A stretch of 53,622 bases of DNA. Origin: an uncultured Granulosicoccaceae bacterium. GTDB taxonomy: Bacteria; Pseudomonadota; Gammaproteobacteria; Granulosicoccales; Granulosicoccaceae. The notes under the pieces are model-generated. The model was not told where the DNA came from, did no database searches, and was given only the letters and a program-made list of their open reading frames with translations. Shown in pieces: positions 8,218 through 18,091 of this stretch. The stretch covers positions 1 through 53,622 of the forward strand of contig CALIHW010000044.1 in assembly GCA_938020525.1 (NCBI GenBank). Direction: 5' to 3'. The translations under genes were made by a program, and so were the position numbers. Within the stretch, counting starts at the first letter, position 1. Each line of letters begins with the position of its first letter.

Positions 8218-9720
8218 TTAAACCAGGCTGAGGCCTTTGCCTGGCACTCTGATAGTTTCTGTCACCTCGTCTCCATTGTACGAGAATAGATAAACATCAA
8301 AGCCCCACAGCCTGTGAAGATGCTTCAACACTTCTTCTGAATTGCGGTTCAGTGGCCTGCGACTATTTTGTTGATGGTGCAACGACAAGGATCGATCACC
8401 CCTCACATCGACGTCATAAACCTGAATATCAGGTTCCTGTGCACTAAGATTGTAGTGTTGTGCCAAAGTATCTCTAACCTGTCGATAGCCGTTTTCATTA
8501 TGAATCGCAGATACCTCTATCGCATCTGACCGATCATTGTCAGTAATATAGTAAAGTTGAAAATCCCTGATCACCGTAGGTGACAGATACTGTTGAATAA
8601 AGCTCTCATCCTTGTAGTTCTGCATAGCGAAGTGCAGCGATGATAACCAGTCACTACCAGCAAGATCCGGGAACCAGTGTTTATCTTCATCAGTGGGTGA
8701 CTCACAAATTCTGCGGATATCCCTCATCATTGCAAAACCAAGTGCGTAAGGGTTTATACCGCTAAAATACGGGCTGTCAAAAGCTGGTTGTGCAACAACA
8801 CTGCTGTGCGAGTGTAGAAACTCCAGCATAAAACCTTCTGTAACCAGTCCTTGATCAAATAGATCGTTAAGAATGGTGTAATGCCAGAAAGTCGCCCAGC
8901 CCTCATTCATCACCTGTGTTTGACGTTGCGGGTAAAAATACTGTGCAATTTTTCTTACTATGCGGACGATCTCACGTTGCCAGGGTTCCAGCAACGGCGC
9001 GTTCTTTTCAATAAAGTAGAGTAGGTTTTCCTGTGGCTCAGACGGAAAACGTGCAACCTCGCTGGTAGCTGCAGAAGATTTACTGCGCGGGATGGTACGC
9101 CACAAATCATTCAATTGTCTTTGTATGTACTCTGCCCGCTCCTCCTGCCGGGCTTTTTCTTCTGCCGCAGATATCGGATAAGGTCGCTTATACCGATCAG
9201 TACCATAATTCCTCAGCGCATGACAGGAATCAAGAATACGCTCTACTTCAAGAGCACCATGTCGTTCTTCACAGTCAGCAATGAACTTACGCGCAAAAAC
9301 CAGGTAATCAATAATGGAACTGGCATCCGTCCAGCTCTTGAATAAGTAGTTGTTTTTGAAAAACGAGTTATGTCCGTAGCACGCATGCGCAATAACCAGC
9401 GCCTGCATCATCATACTGTTCTCTTCCATAAGATAGGCAACACAAGGATCACTGTTGATCACAATCTCATACGCGAGTCCCATTTGACCTCGCTGGTATC
9501 CCCGCTCTACATTGAGAAATTCCTTACCAAAAGACCAATGGTTATAGCCAATCGGCATACCCACTGATGCGTAGGCATCCATCATCTGATCAGAACGGAT
9601 TATTTCTATCTGATTCGGGTAAGTCTCAAGGCCGTAAGACTTTGCGATTCTGGCAATTTCCGTGTCATACTTTTCGATAAGCTCAAAAGTCCATTCCGAA
9701 CTTTCTGATATTACAGCCAT
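8218..9720 (-). CDS. spoVR: SpoVR family protein (YcgB-like)
   Basis: A 500-residue member of the SpoVR/YcgB family, a cytoplasmic protein of unknown biochemical role. It is co-expressed with PrkA and YeaH under starvation in enterobacteria and needed for spore cortex formation in Bacillus. Family segments include WTFELIEKYDTEIARIAKSY at the N-terminus, GYNHWSFGKEF, the His-rich HACYGHNSFFKNNYLF, and MNEGWATFWHYTILNDL. It is the last gene of the prkA-yeaH-spoVR unit, starting 2 bp after yeaH ends. Full length compared with E. coli YcgB. Confidence 0.93.
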   Translation of the reverse strand: MAVISESSEWTFELIEKYDTEIARIAKSYGLETYPNQIEIIRSDQMMDAYASVGMPIGYNHWSFGKEFLNVERGYQRGQMGLAYEIVINSDPCVAYLMEENSMMMQALVIAHACYGHNSFFKNNYLFKSWTDASSIIDYLVFARKFIADCEERHGALEVERILDSCHALRNYGTDRYKRPYPISAAEEKARQEERAEYIQRQLNDLWRTIPRSKSSAATSEVARFPSEPQENLLYFIEKNAPLLEPWQREIVRIVRKIAQYFYPQRQTQVMNEGWATFWHYTILNDLFDQGLVTEGFMLEFLHSHSSVVAQPAFDSPYFSGINPYALGFAMMRDIRRICESPTDEDKHWFPDLAGSDWLSSLHFAMQNYKDESFIQQYLSPTVIRDFQLYYITDNDRSDAIEVSAIHNENGYRQVRDTLAQHYNLSAQEPDIQVYDVDVRGDRSLSLHHQQNSRRPLNRNSEEVLKHLHRLWGFDVYLFSYNGDEVTETIRVPGKGLSLV

Positions 9721-9722
9721 GG

Positions 9723-11006
9723 CTATAACCCCGCCAATTGACTGTGTTTCTGTTTGTCAGCCTGGCGCTGAAATAACTCACGAAACACTGGATAAATATC
9801 TGCGTAATCTTCAATATCTCGCAACGCAAATGCGTCACCATGCTGTTCAGCGAGCTTCTCGTAATAATTCCACAGCTCCTGATGCCCACGATCAGTAATT
9901 TCTATGTAGCAGTAATACTGCAACAACGGCAGCAACTCATTGGCTAACAAATCGTGGCAGATTGATGAGTCATTTGTCCAGTTGTCTCCATCCGATGCTT
10001 GAGCGCCATAAATATTCCACTCAGAAACGGGGTACCTGTCATCGACAATCTCCTGCATCAATTTTAATGCACTGGAGACAACAGTACCGCCTGTTTCACG
10101 AGAATAGAAAAACTCCTGCTCATCAACTTCCTTGGCGGTTGAATGGTGGCGAATAAAAACCACATCCGTTTTTTCGTAATTTCTTTGTAAAAATAGATAA
10201 AGCAGAATAAAAAATCGCTTGGCAATATCTTTGGTGCGCTGATTCATCGAGCCGGAAACATCCATCAGGCAAAACATCACAGCTTTTGATGTTGGCTGAG
10301 GTTGTTTCTTCTGTATGTTGTACTTAAGGTCAAAATCATCAATGAATGGAATATTGCCAAGTTTGCGCTGAAGTTCTTCAAGCTCCTGCTGCAAAGCCAC
10401 CAGTATGCTTCCGTCTGCGGTCTCAAGCTCCGCAATAATCTCTCTCACCCGACGGCGCTTTTTAGCGCCAAGTGCAATTCTTCTTGCATAGGCACTGCGC
10501 ATTGATCGAACTACATTAAGTTGATTGGGCGTGCCTTCCTCACTGATTCCGGCCTTTACCAATTTAAAAGTTTCGCTTGCTGCGAGTTGACGACGCACCA
10601 GATTCGGCAACTCCAAATCTTCAAACATAAATTCGAGAAATTCATCCTGAGTGATCTGAAAAACAAACTCGTCCATGCCCTCGCCGGCGTCAGAGGCGGA
10701 CCCACCACCCGCACCGCGGCCACCGCCACTATCCGGTCGTTTGATTCTGTCACCGGTTACAAAATCTTTGTTACCGGGCAGTACCCGCTCTCTGACACCG
10801 CCTTTTCCATGACCAAATGCAGGCTCACTGATGTCCTGCTGCGGGATACCGATATTCTCCCCGCGCTCCATATCAGTAATACTGCGTTTACTTACCGCAT
10901 CAGATACCGCTTGCTTAATATGTTTTTTATAGCGCTTGATAAAACGCTGCCTGTTAACAGCGCTTTTATCTTTGCTATTCAATCTGCGATCAATGATGTA
11001 ACTCAC
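9723..11006 (-). CDS. yeaH: YeaH/YhbH family protein (DUF444)
   Basis: A 427-residue DUF444 protein. The N-terminus [21 protein letters not shown] is typical. After a Gly-rich linker, the C-terminal half is a von Willebrand A-like domain with a MIDAS-type motif [12 protein letters not shown] (about residues 247-258). It is the constant partner of the PrkA kinase and SpoVR; the molecular role is not settled. It sits between prkA (54 bp upstream) and spoVR (2-bp gap), so the three are probably co-transcribed. Confidence 0.93.
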   Translation of the reverse strand: MSYIIDRRLNSKDKSAVNRQRFIKRYKKHIKQAVSDAVSKRSITDMERGENIGIPQQDISEPAFGHGKGGVRERVLPGNKDFVTGDRIKRPDSGGGRGAGGGSASDAGEGMDEFVFQITQDEFLEFMFEDLELPNLVRRQLAASETFKLVKAGISEEGTPNQLNVVRSMRSAYARRIALGAKKRRRVREIIAELETADGSILVALQQELEELQRKLGNIPFIDDFDLKYNIQKKQPQPTSKAVMFCLMDVSGSMNQRTKDIAKRFFILLYLFLQRNYEKTDVVFIRHHSTAKEVDEQEFFYSRETGGTVVSSALKLMQEIVDDRYPVSEWNIYGAQASDGDNWTNDSSICHDLLANELLPLLQYYCYIEITDRGHQELWNYYEKLAEQHGDAFALRDIEDYADIYPVFRELFQRQADKQKHSQLAGL

Positions 11007-11060
11007 ATCAACTCTCCGCCGAGCTTTCTGTCTGTGAGGTTAACGCTGATAGTATTCATA

Positions 11061-12983
11061 CTACTGAGATTTGCGAACTCGTAAATACCACTCGGCCAGC
11101 AGTCTTACCTGCTTTTCTGTATAACCTCGCTCGACCATTCGTTTAACAAACTCATCGTGCTTCTTCTGCTCGTCCCCAGAAGATTTAGTATTGAAAGAAA
11201 TTACCGGGAGTAGATCTTCGGTACTTGAAAACATTTTCTTTTCTATCACACTGCGCAATTTCTCGTAGCTTGTCCATGCCGGGTTATTGCCATTGTTATT
11301 TGCACGCGCGCGCAACACAAAATTCACAATTTCATTGCGGAAGTCTTTCGGGTTACTGATACCGGCAGGCTTCTCGATCTTCTCCAGTTCTTCGTTCAAA
11401 GATAATCGATCAAACATTTCACCGGTTTCCGGATCACGATATTCCTGATCCTGAATCCAGAAATCCGCATAGGTAACATAACGATCAAACAGGTTCTGAC
11501 CGTATTCAGAATAAGATTCAAGGTAAGCTGTCTGAATTTCCTTACCGATAAAGTCAATGTAGCGTGGTGCGAGGAACTCCTTAATATGCCCCATGTAGCG
11601 ATCATGCAGCTCTTTAGGGAATTGCTCTTTCTCTATCTGTTGTTCCAGTACGTACAATAAGTGCACTGGATTAGCAGCAATCTCTGTAGTATCAAAGTTA
11701 AACACTTTGGACAAAATTTTGAACGCGAATCTTGTAGATAATCCGGTCATACCCTCATCTACGCCAGCGTTATCACGGTACTCCTGAATGGACTTAGCCT
11801 TTGGATCTGTGTCTTTTAGGTTTTCTCCATCATAGACACGCATCTTTGAGTAAATGCTTGAATTTTCCGTTTCTTTGAGTCGTGAAAGTGCAATAAATTG
11901 CGCCAGCATTTTCAGCGTGTCGGGAGCACAATGAGCATTCAACAAAGAACTGCCATTCAAAAGCTTCTCGTATATCTTCACCTCTTCAGAAACACGAAGA
12001 CAGTACGGCACTTTGACAATAAAGATTCGATCAATAAATGCTTCATTATTTTTATTATTTCGGAAGGTTTGCCACTCTGATTCGTTAGAGTGCGCCATGA
12101 TGACTCCATCAAACGGAATAGCACCAATACTTTCTGTACCGTTGTAGTTGCCTTCCTGGGTGGCAGTCAGTAATGGATGTAGCACCTTGATTGGAGCTTT
12201 GAACATCTCTACAAATTCCATAAGCCCCTGGTTGGCAAGACAGAGCGCACCTGAATAACTGTATGCATCCGGATCACTTTGCGGAAAATCCTCAAGCTTT
12301 CTGATGTCCACTTTACCGACAAGAGCAGAGATGTCCTGATTGTTCTCATCTCCAGGTTCGGTTTTAGACACACTGGTCTGGTCAAGTATCGATGGGAATT
12401 TTTTCACCACGCGAAACTGGCTGATGTCGCCACCGAACTCATGCAGCCGCTTAACCGCCCATGGCGACATAATGGTTTGCACATAACGAAGCGGTATTCC
12501 GTAGTCTTCTTCAAGAATTCCACCGTCTTCAGTTGGATCGAAAAGCCCTAACGGTGACTCGTTGACCGGAGATTCTTTCAAACAGTATATCGGCTGCTGT
12601 TGCACCAAAAACTTAAGGCGCTCCGCCAGCGAAGACTTACCACCACCCACCGGACCAAGCAGATATAAGATTTGCTTTTTTTCCTCAAGCCCCTGCGCTG
12701 CATGTTTAAAGTAAGCGACAATACTTTCGATTGCCTCTTCCATGCCGTAGAACTCAGAGAAGGCCGGGTAGCGCTTTATAACTTTATTGGAGAATATCCG
12801 GCTGAGACGCGGATCTTTTGAAGTGTCGATAACTTCCGGTTCACCGATCGCTTTGAGCAAGCGTTCTGCGGCGCTTGCGTAAGTATCCGGCTGTTCTTTA
12901 CACAGTTGTAAAAATTCCTGCAGCGAATATTCTTCCTGCTGCTTAACTTCGTAACGTGACTGATAATGATTAAAGATGCTCAT
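11061..12983 (-). CDS. prkA: PrkA family serine protein kinase / AAA+ protein (YeaG)
   Basis: A 640-residue PrkA/YeaG protein, close to the E. coli length of 644. An N-terminal AAA+ domain has Walker A LLGPVGGGKSSLAERL (about residues 108-123) and the family segment GVIMAHSNESEWQTFRNNKN. The C-terminal PrkA domain follows. YeaG shows Ser/Thr kinase activity and belongs to the general stress and nitrogen-starvation response in E. coli. ATG at 12983, preceded by a GAGAGG ribosome-binding site. First gene of the operon with yeaH and spoVR. Confidence 0.95.
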   Translation of the reverse strand: MSIFNHYQSRYEVKQQEEYSLQEFLQLCKEQPDTYASAAERLLKAIGEPEVIDTSKDPRLSRIFSNKVIKRYPAFSEFYGMEEAIESIVAYFKHAAQGLEEKKQILYLLGPVGGGKSSLAERLKFLVQQQPIYCLKESPVNESPLGLFDPTEDGGILEEDYGIPLRYVQTIMSPWAVKRLHEFGGDISQFRVVKKFPSILDQTSVSKTEPGDENNQDISALVGKVDIRKLEDFPQSDPDAYSYSGALCLANQGLMEFVEMFKAPIKVLHPLLTATQEGNYNGTESIGAIPFDGVIMAHSNESEWQTFRNNKNNEAFIDRIFIVKVPYCLRVSEEVKIYEKLLNGSSLLNAHCAPDTLKMLAQFIALSRLKETENSSIYSKMRVYDGENLKDTDPKAKSIQEYRDNAGVDEGMTGLSTRFAFKILSKVFNFDTTEIAANPVHLLYVLEQQIEKEQFPKELHDRYMGHIKEFLAPRYIDFIGKEIQTAYLESYSEYGQNLFDRYVTYADFWIQDQEYRDPETGEMFDRLSLNEELEKIEKPAGISNPKDFRNEIVNFVLRARANNNGNNPAWTSYEKLRSVIEKKMFSSTEDLLPVISFNTKSSGDEQKKHDEFVKRMVERGYTEKQVRLLAEWYLRVRKSQ

Positions 12984-13255
12984 ATTCGACAGCCTCTCGT
13001 GGTCAATGTGGTGTTAGCTCGGTCCCATGACCGAAGCACTATCGACTTTGCCGGACCAAAATATCATTTTGCCCCGATCTCTTTACAAATTCCCGGGGCT
13101 ATGCCGAAAATCTGCCACTCCAGGTTGTCGTATCGCCGATAGCTCCACACAAACAAAAGTTAAATTCGATTCGGCAACCCTAAAATCGCCGCACGCCCGT
13201 AAGCTACTCAGTGTGATCTGGCGCGCAATTCTAAATTTTCTACGGTGCTCCACGG

Positions 13256-13305
13256 TTCATTTCGATGGGTTCATTTCGATGGGTCCATTTCGATGGGTCC
13301 ATTTT
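13256..13305 (+). repeat. 14-bp tandem array, about 3.5 units
   Basis: Units TTCATTTCGATGGG at 13256 and 13270, TCCATTTCGATGGG at 13284, and a partial unit to 13305. It lies 10 bp beyond the stop codon of the minus-strand aminopeptidase gene. No gene is supported in the 12984-13314 spacer. Confidence 0.9.
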
Positions 13306-13314
13306 CTATTCGAT

Positions 13315-14457
13315 TCACTGACTCAAAGCTGAAGACTTGCTTAAAAGTTCTTCCATTACTTTAGAGCGCTCCGGAGCAGGCATCTTCGAAACCTCCAGAG
13401 CAGCACTATAAAATTTCTCGAGCGAACTACCATTTTGTTTGAACATTTCCTCAAACGCCGGAATATAGTCATTGTAAGTTCCCACCGATACCAACCTTGC
13501 ATTATTCAAATCCTGCTCAAACCAACGATCGTAGCCAGGGTAGTCATCCCAACTCTCTTTCAGTGCAGCATACTCTGAACGCATCTGATCAAAGCGCAAT
13601 GCTTTTGCTGAACGCATTTCCTCAACGTCAATAGATGAACCATAAATTTCTTCGAGATCTTCTCTGGTTCTTTGTAGTAAATCGATAAAGGCATTCTGGC
13701 GTTGTCGTCCCAGTGCTACCTGTTCTGCAATATCATTGTTCTGCTGTGGCGAATCAGTCTGTAGCATCTGCTGCAGCCACTGACGTAACCCCTCTCTTTC
13801 AACGAAAGAAGCAAAGGACTCATTGTAGGTACTGTCGTCACCTACATAGAGTTGCTGATGAGCCAACTCGTGAAACAGCAGTGACGCAATCGATGGATCA
13901 CTGCGATCAAGCATCGTGTTAAGTATTGGATCTTTAAACCAGCCGAGTGTCGAATAGGCGGTCGCGCCGTTGACAGTAACATCAAGTCCTTGAGCTGCCA
14001 GCCCCTGTGCATAGAAACTGGCATCTTGCTCGGCATAGTAGCCGCGATACGACACACAACCTGCAATCGGAAAGCACCAGGTTCGCGGTTCAAACGAAAA
14101 TTCTTCTGCCGCTACAACGTTCCAGGTGACGTAATTCTTGCCAGTATCATAAAAGCTGGTGTAGCTGCTATTGTTTGGTAGCCCCATTTTTTCGATAGCA
14201 AACTGCCTGGCATGCTGCGCCACTTGCAGCCGATGTTTGACTTCATCATTTACAGTCTCGTCAGAAATAATTTCTGCAACCGGTCGTTTGCCCATTACAA
14301 TACGCATGTGGCCAGATACAATTTGCGAGTAGTAACCAACAGAGCTGCAACCGGCTATCATTAAAACTATAGCTATTGGCAAGATTAGTTTGAAGTATTT
14401 TCCGTAGTCAGCCGGTGTCTTAGTCGCCGGTAGAATTCGGGTAATAATTTTTTTCAT
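13315..14457 (-). CDS. Lipoprotein predicted aminopeptidase (COG4324)
   Basis: A 380-residue putative zinc aminopeptidase anchored to the membrane as a lipoprotein. The signal peptide ends with the lipobox MIAGC, placing the lipidated Cys at residue 37 after an unusually long n-region. The zinc motif HELAHQQLYV lies near residue 193, with the downstream Glu in NESFASFVEREG as probable third ligand. Family segments VTWNVVAAEEFSF and STLGWFKDPILNTM are present. Substrate unknown. ATG start at 14457. It is divergent from cca and follows the prkA operon on the same strand across a 331-bp gap. Confidence 0.88.
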   Translation of the reverse strand: MKKIITRILPATKTPADYGKYFKLILPIAIVLMIAGCSSVGYYSQIVSGHMRIVMGKRPVAEIISDETVNDEVKHRLQVAQHARQFAIEKMGLPNNSSYTSFYDTGKNYVTWNVVAAEEFSFEPRTWCFPIAGCVSYRGYYAEQDASFYAQGLAAQGLDVTVNGATAYSTLGWFKDPILNTMLDRSDPSIASLLFHELAHQQLYVGDDSTYNESFASFVEREGLRQWLQQMLQTDSPQQNNDIAEQVALGRQRQNAFIDLLQRTREDLEEIYGSSIDVEEMRSAKALRFDQMRSEYAALKESWDDYPGYDRWFEQDLNNARLVSVGTYNDYIPAFEEMFKQNGSSLEKFYSAALEVSKMPAPERSKVMEELLSKSSALSQ

Positions 14458-14556
14458 AAGTTCGCTTGCTTATATTTTCCAGCTCTATTCCGGCCCCCAT
14501 AGTGAGGCGCGTAAGCGTTGAGCCGATAGGCAATTTCTAAATACGGTACCACGAAT

Positions 14557-15819
14557 TTGACCAAAAACTCCCACTTCAAGATCTACCTGGTTGGAGGCGC
14601 ACTACGTGATGAAATCCTGTCTCAGCCCGTGGTCGACAGAGACTGGGTGGTAGTGGGTGCCTCTGCTCAGGACATGCAAGAATTGGGTTACCGCCAGGTA
14701 GGCAAGGATTTTCCTGTCTATCTGCACCCGGAAACACATGAGGAATATGCGCTGGCTCGCACAGAGCGCAAAATCTCTGCCGGCCATCAGGGTTTCGCTT
14801 TTGACACCGCAACCTCTGTAACCCTTGAAGAAGACCTGCTGCGACGGGACCTGACGATCAACGCGATCGCGCGCGACGAGCACGGTGAATTAATTGATCC
14901 GTACAACGGTGTAAAAGATATACATGCTCGATTACTCCGTCATGTATCACCTGCATTTGCAGAGGATCCATTAAGGGTGCTGAGGGTGGCAAGATTTTGT
15001 GCCAAATTAAAACCACTTAACTTTAAAGTGGCCGATGAAACCATGGCATTGATGAAAGAAATCACTCAATCCGGCGAACTCCAAACACTTTCTGTTGAGC
15101 GAGTCTGGTCAGAGTTTCAACGCGCACTGACCTGCCCTGACCCACAACCGTTTATAAATACTCTACGAGAGTGCGGTGCACTGCAAATATTACTGCCTGA
15201 GTTACACGCGCTTTATGGTGTACCACAACGAGCAGAATTTCACCCTGAGATCGACTGCGGTATTCACAATGAAATGGTGTTGCGCCAAATTTGTAAGCAA
15301 ACCGATGACCCGGTGACAAGATTTGCAGCACTTTGCCACGACCTTGGCAAAGCCACTACCCCCTCAGATATTCTGCCGGGTCATCATGGTCATGAAGAAC
15401 GCGGTGCAGACATAGCAGAAGCCCTGTCTAAAAGACTCCGGCTTGCAAATGAATACAGGCAGCTTGCTACCTTAACAGCACGCTATCACACTCATTGTCA
15501 CCGCGCACTTGAACTAAAACCCACCAGTGTATTGAAGTTGCTGGGCAACCTTGATGCATTCAGACGCCCTGAACGTTTTGAACAATACCTTAAGGTTTGC
15601 GACGCGGATTCACGTGGCAGAAAAACATTTGAGAACCGCGATTACCCTCAGGCTGATTACCTGCGTGATGCACTACGGGCTTTGCAAAGCGTTGATACGG
15701 CATTTGTTGCGGCCAATGCAAAAGCGCAGTCAGAAGACATTGGAGAGGCAATTCGCAGGGCGCGACTCCAAGCAATAAAGCAGTTTATAAAAAAGTATCG
15801 AAACGAAACACCAGATTGA
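14557..15819 (+). CDS. cca: Multifunctional CCA tRNA nucleotidyltransferase
   Basis: A 420-residue class II CCA-adding enzyme that builds or repairs the tRNA 3' CCA end. Motifs: YLVGGALRD at the N-terminus, the catalytic pair in DRDWVVVG, RRDLTINAIA, and DPLRVLRVARF. The C-terminal part has an HD phosphohydrolase domain (FAALCHDLGKATTP, then GHHGHEERG), as in gammaproteobacterial enzymes with 2',3'-cyclic phosphodiesterase activity. The start is TTG at 14557; no in-frame ATG would keep the N-terminal motif. It ends 35 bp before the convergent HNH gene. Confidence 0.95.
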   Translation: MTKNSHFKIYLVGGALRDEILSQPVVDRDWVVVGASAQDMQELGYRQVGKDFPVYLHPETHEEYALARTERKISAGHQGFAFDTATSVTLEEDLLRRDLTINAIARDEHGELIDPYNGVKDIHARLLRHVSPAFAEDPLRVLRVARFCAKLKPLNFKVADETMALMKEITQSGELQTLSVERVWSEFQRALTCPDPQPFINTLRECGALQILLPELHALYGVPQRAEFHPEIDCGIHNEMVLRQICKQTDDPVTRFAALCHDLGKATTPSDILPGHHGHEERGADIAEALSKRLRLANEYRQLATLTARYHTHCHRALELKPTSVLKLLGNLDAFRRPERFEQYLKVCDADSRGRKTFENRDYPQADYLRDALRALQSVDTAFVAANAKAQSEDIGEAIRRARLQAIKQFIKKYRNETPD

Positions 15820-15853
15820 ATATACGCACAGCACAATTGGCAGACCCAACCTT

Positions 15854-16483
15854 TTACTGAAGCAAGTCAGGATGATCCTTTGTCGTTGCAGCATCCTGCA
15901 TTCCATCTTCACGATGCCGCAGTGGACTCTTGCGCGGAAAGTGCGAGCGCAGAAAATCCATTTGATCTGCAAGCACACGCTTGCCTTTCAGGTAAATATA
16001 TTCTGCATGGGTCGGTTGAAATGGTATTGCCAGTAAGGCCATACCGGCTTGCTCAGGAGTTCTTCCCGCCTTATGATTATTACAACGCTTACAAGCAGTA
16101 ACAACGTTCTTCCATGAATCAGCGCCTCCCTGCGACAAGGGCGTGACGTGATCACGAGAAAGCATTGAAGTCATAAAATGCTGACCGCAATACAGACAAA
16201 CTCTACCATCACGTTTAAACAACGTGCGATTACTCAAAGGCGGTATATATCGTTGAGTAAGAGTCTTGTTGGTCCCGTGGGTAGCAACAATTGCATTAAC
16301 TTCGATTTCGCTGCGCATACCGGTTCGGGAGTTGATACCGCCACGCAGCCGGTAAACCGGAGCGCCAAGAAAATACGCTACTCGGCCGGCGTGGTAAAAC
16401 CGCACCGCATCCTGATAGTTAATCCACTCCAGTGGCATCCCCGCCGCATCTGTTCGGAGTACCTGCTGCGATAATTCGTACAC
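15854..16483 (-). CDS. HNH endonuclease family protein
   Basis: A predicted HNH nuclease of the small stand-alone family common in proteobacteria; the biological target is unknown. The N-terminal part has QVLRTDAAGMPLEWINYQDA and VYRLRGGINSRTGMRSEIEV. The nuclease core carries two zinc CxxC pairs, CLYCGQHF and CKRCNN, with DHVTPLSQGG and NHKAGRTPEQAG between and after. The frame is open to ATG 16669, giving 271 residues, but that extra N-terminus is not family-like and would be coded through two hairpins. GTG at 16483 gives 209 residues and the expected beginning. Convergent with cca. Confidence 0.85.
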   Translation of the reverse strand: MYELSQQVLRTDAAGMPLEWINYQDAVRFYHAGRVAYFLGAPVYRLRGGINSRTGMRSEIEVNAIVATHGTNKTLTQRYIPPLSNRTLFKRDGRVCLYCGQHFMTSMLSRDHVTPLSQGGADSWKNVVTACKRCNNHKAGRTPEQAGMALLAIPFQPTHAEYIYLKGKRVLADQMDFLRSHFPRKSPLRHREDGMQDAATTKDHPDLLQ

Positions 16484-16523
16484 AGTAAAAACCCGAGATT
16501 CGATAACTTTAGTTATACCGGTC

Positions 16524-16567
16524 GCAGGGAAAAATGCAATCCCTGCACACCGAATTGTATATCGGTG
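16524..16567. other. Two adjacent hairpins upstream of the HNH gene
   Basis: GCAGGGA (16524-16530) pairs with TCCCTGC (16540-16546), and CACCGA (16548-16553) pairs with TCGGTG (16562-16567). On the minus strand they would sit in the leader of the HNH gene. The rest of 16568-16990 shows no supported gene. Confidence 0.5.
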
Positions 16568-16990
16568 CATCTCGCGGTGGACTGGCACTCGGTAACAACA
16601 GCAATTCATCAGACCGACACGTCTTTCTGACTGCCCGCTGGACTGCTGGCCGAACCACACCACATACATTGTTGAATATTTTAATGCTGCGTAGCCGTGC
16701 TTTTTTCACTAGATCGGATCTGAGATCAATCAATCCCGGATATCACAGGCTAACTACGCCAATTCCGTCAAATATACCTGTCGCACAAACTCACAAAGCA
16801 CCTTTCTAACGCGACCCAACGTTGAACCACGCACACGCCTAGAGAATGAAAAATTGATGTTCTTCAAAGCCAGGACCATCTTTAAATTTTGACCAGATTT
16901 GATGCTTCAATTACGAGCTGCTGAGGCACGCCAAAACGAAACTGCAGTAACAAGAAAGTCGGAATTCTGACAAAGCACGGCAAAAACGCG

Positions 16991-17032
16991 TTGATCAGTA
17001 ATAAATTATATGCATATACTGCAATTAATTGC
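16991..17032 (+). promoter_or_regulatory. Promoter with two perfect palindromic operators for the oxygenase cluster
   Basis: TTGATC at 16991-16996 and TATACT at 17015-17020 (18-bp spacer) form a plausible sigma-70 promoter. TATATGCATATA (17007-17018) and GCAATTAATTGC (17021-17032) are perfect 12-bp palindromes over the -10 and start region. They are good operator candidates for the XRE-cupin regulator encoded two genes on, but that assignment is inference. Confidence 0.5.
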
Positions 17033-17049
17033 CCACGCAGTTAGATTTT

Positions 17050-18021
17050 ATGACCTACGCGACCGCCCAACACACACAGAAAGACAGCATCCCTGTTGTT
17101 GATCTGAGTTCACTACAGAATGGGCAGGATCTAGATTCCGTGGCCCTGGCATTGCACGCGGCTAGTCAGAATCTGGGCTTCATATACGTCAAGGCGCACG
17201 GAATATCTGACCGATTGATCGCTGACGCACGCAGCGCAGCATTTGCATTCTTCCGACAATCAGACGATAAAAAATCAGACGTACTTATCTCACCTCAGCA
17301 CCGCGGCTGGTTGAAGCCCGGGGCTGCAAAAATGGGTGACAATGCAAAGGCTGACTTAAAAGAGAGTTTTATCTGGGGGCATCAGGGTGCAGATGGCCCA
17401 ACATTGAACGACCATCCCTTGCGTGGTCCAAACCAATGGCCCGCCGGTGTTCCTTTGATGGAACAAGCTGCCATGACCTACTTCGAGTCTGCCCATGATG
17501 TCGCTTATCTACTGATGCGCGGATTTGCCCGCGGTTTGAATTTAGAAGATAACTTTTTTCTTCGTACCTGCACTCACCCGTTGAGTCGTGCCTCGTTTGT
17601 ATATTATCCACCGCAGCCAGAGAGCTCCGGCGAGAATCAATTTGGGGTAGCACCTCATACAGACTTTGGTGTGTTAACCGTGCTGTGCCAGGACAACACC
17701 GGTGGTCTGCAAGTTGAAGATAAAGAAGGCAACTGGATTCACGCGCCACCTATAGACGGTACGCTGGTTGTTAATGTCGGTGATCTGCTTTGCCGCTGGA
17801 CTGGCGGGGCATATAAGTCCACACCTCATCGTGTAGTCAATACTTCAGGGCAGGAACGGTTATCACTGGTACTGGCATTTGATCCTGATCCGGAAACGGT
17901 TATCGATGCTAATGATATACCCGGTTTATCATCGAATGAAGAAAGCATCACCTGCGGTGAATATCTGCAATGGCGCTTTGCAAAAGCATTTTCCTACCGC
18001 ACTGAATCAGACCAACCCTGA
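17050..18021 (+). CDS. Fe(II)/2-oxoglutarate-dependent oxygenase, isopenicillin-N-synthase-like
   Basis: About 323 residues with the two usual domains: an N-terminal DIOX_N region (IPVVDLSSLQNG, NLGFIYVKAHGI) and a C-terminal jelly roll. Iron ligands are visible as HTDFG (HxD) and the later His in TPHRVVNTSG; RLSL supplies the RxS 2-oxoglutarate site. The substrate cannot be read from sequence. Start: TTG at 17029 lies inside a palindrome, so ATG at 17050 (MTYATAQH) is preferred. It is the first gene of a probable unit with the XRE regulator, AhpD-like protein and M29-like protein. Confidence 0.88.
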   Translation: MTYATAQHTQKDSIPVVDLSSLQNGQDLDSVALALHAASQNLGFIYVKAHGISDRLIADARSAAFAFFRQSDDKKSDVLISPQHRGWLKPGAAKMGDNAKADLKESFIWGHQGADGPTLNDHPLRGPNQWPAGVPLMEQAAMTYFESAHDVAYLLMRGFARGLNLEDNFFLRTCTHPLSRASFVYYPPQPESSGENQFGVAPHTDFGVLTVLCQDNTGGLQVEDKEGNWIHAPPIDGTLVVNVGDLLCRWTGGAYKSTPHRVVNTSGQERLSLVLAFDPDPETVIDANDIPGLSSNEESITCGEYLQWRFAKAFSYRTESDQP

Positions 18022-18041
18022 GCTAGGCTAGATGAGTTAAG

Positions 18042-18080
18042 AATAATCAACCTCAATCAATCCAACAATAATCAATCCAG
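18042..18080 (+). repeat. Degenerate tandem repeat of AATAATCAATCCA type
   Basis: Three imperfect 12-15 bp units (AATAATCAACCTC, AATCAATCCAAC, AATAATCAATCCA) fill the spacer between the oxygenase stop and the regulator start. Confidence 0.65.
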
Positions 18081-18091
18081 CAACGGTCGCA

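Noticed and set aside
13027-13332. Open frame over the 14-bp tandem array
   Set aside because: Its C-terminal half only translates the repeat array, and it lacks start signals.
16534-16809. Plus-strand open frame between the HNH and oxygenase genes
   Set aside because: It begins within the two hairpins and shows no family features or ribosome-binding site.
17029-17049. TTG start for the oxygenase
   Set aside because: The codon lies in a perfect palindrome near the expected transcription start; ATG at 17050 is more plausible.
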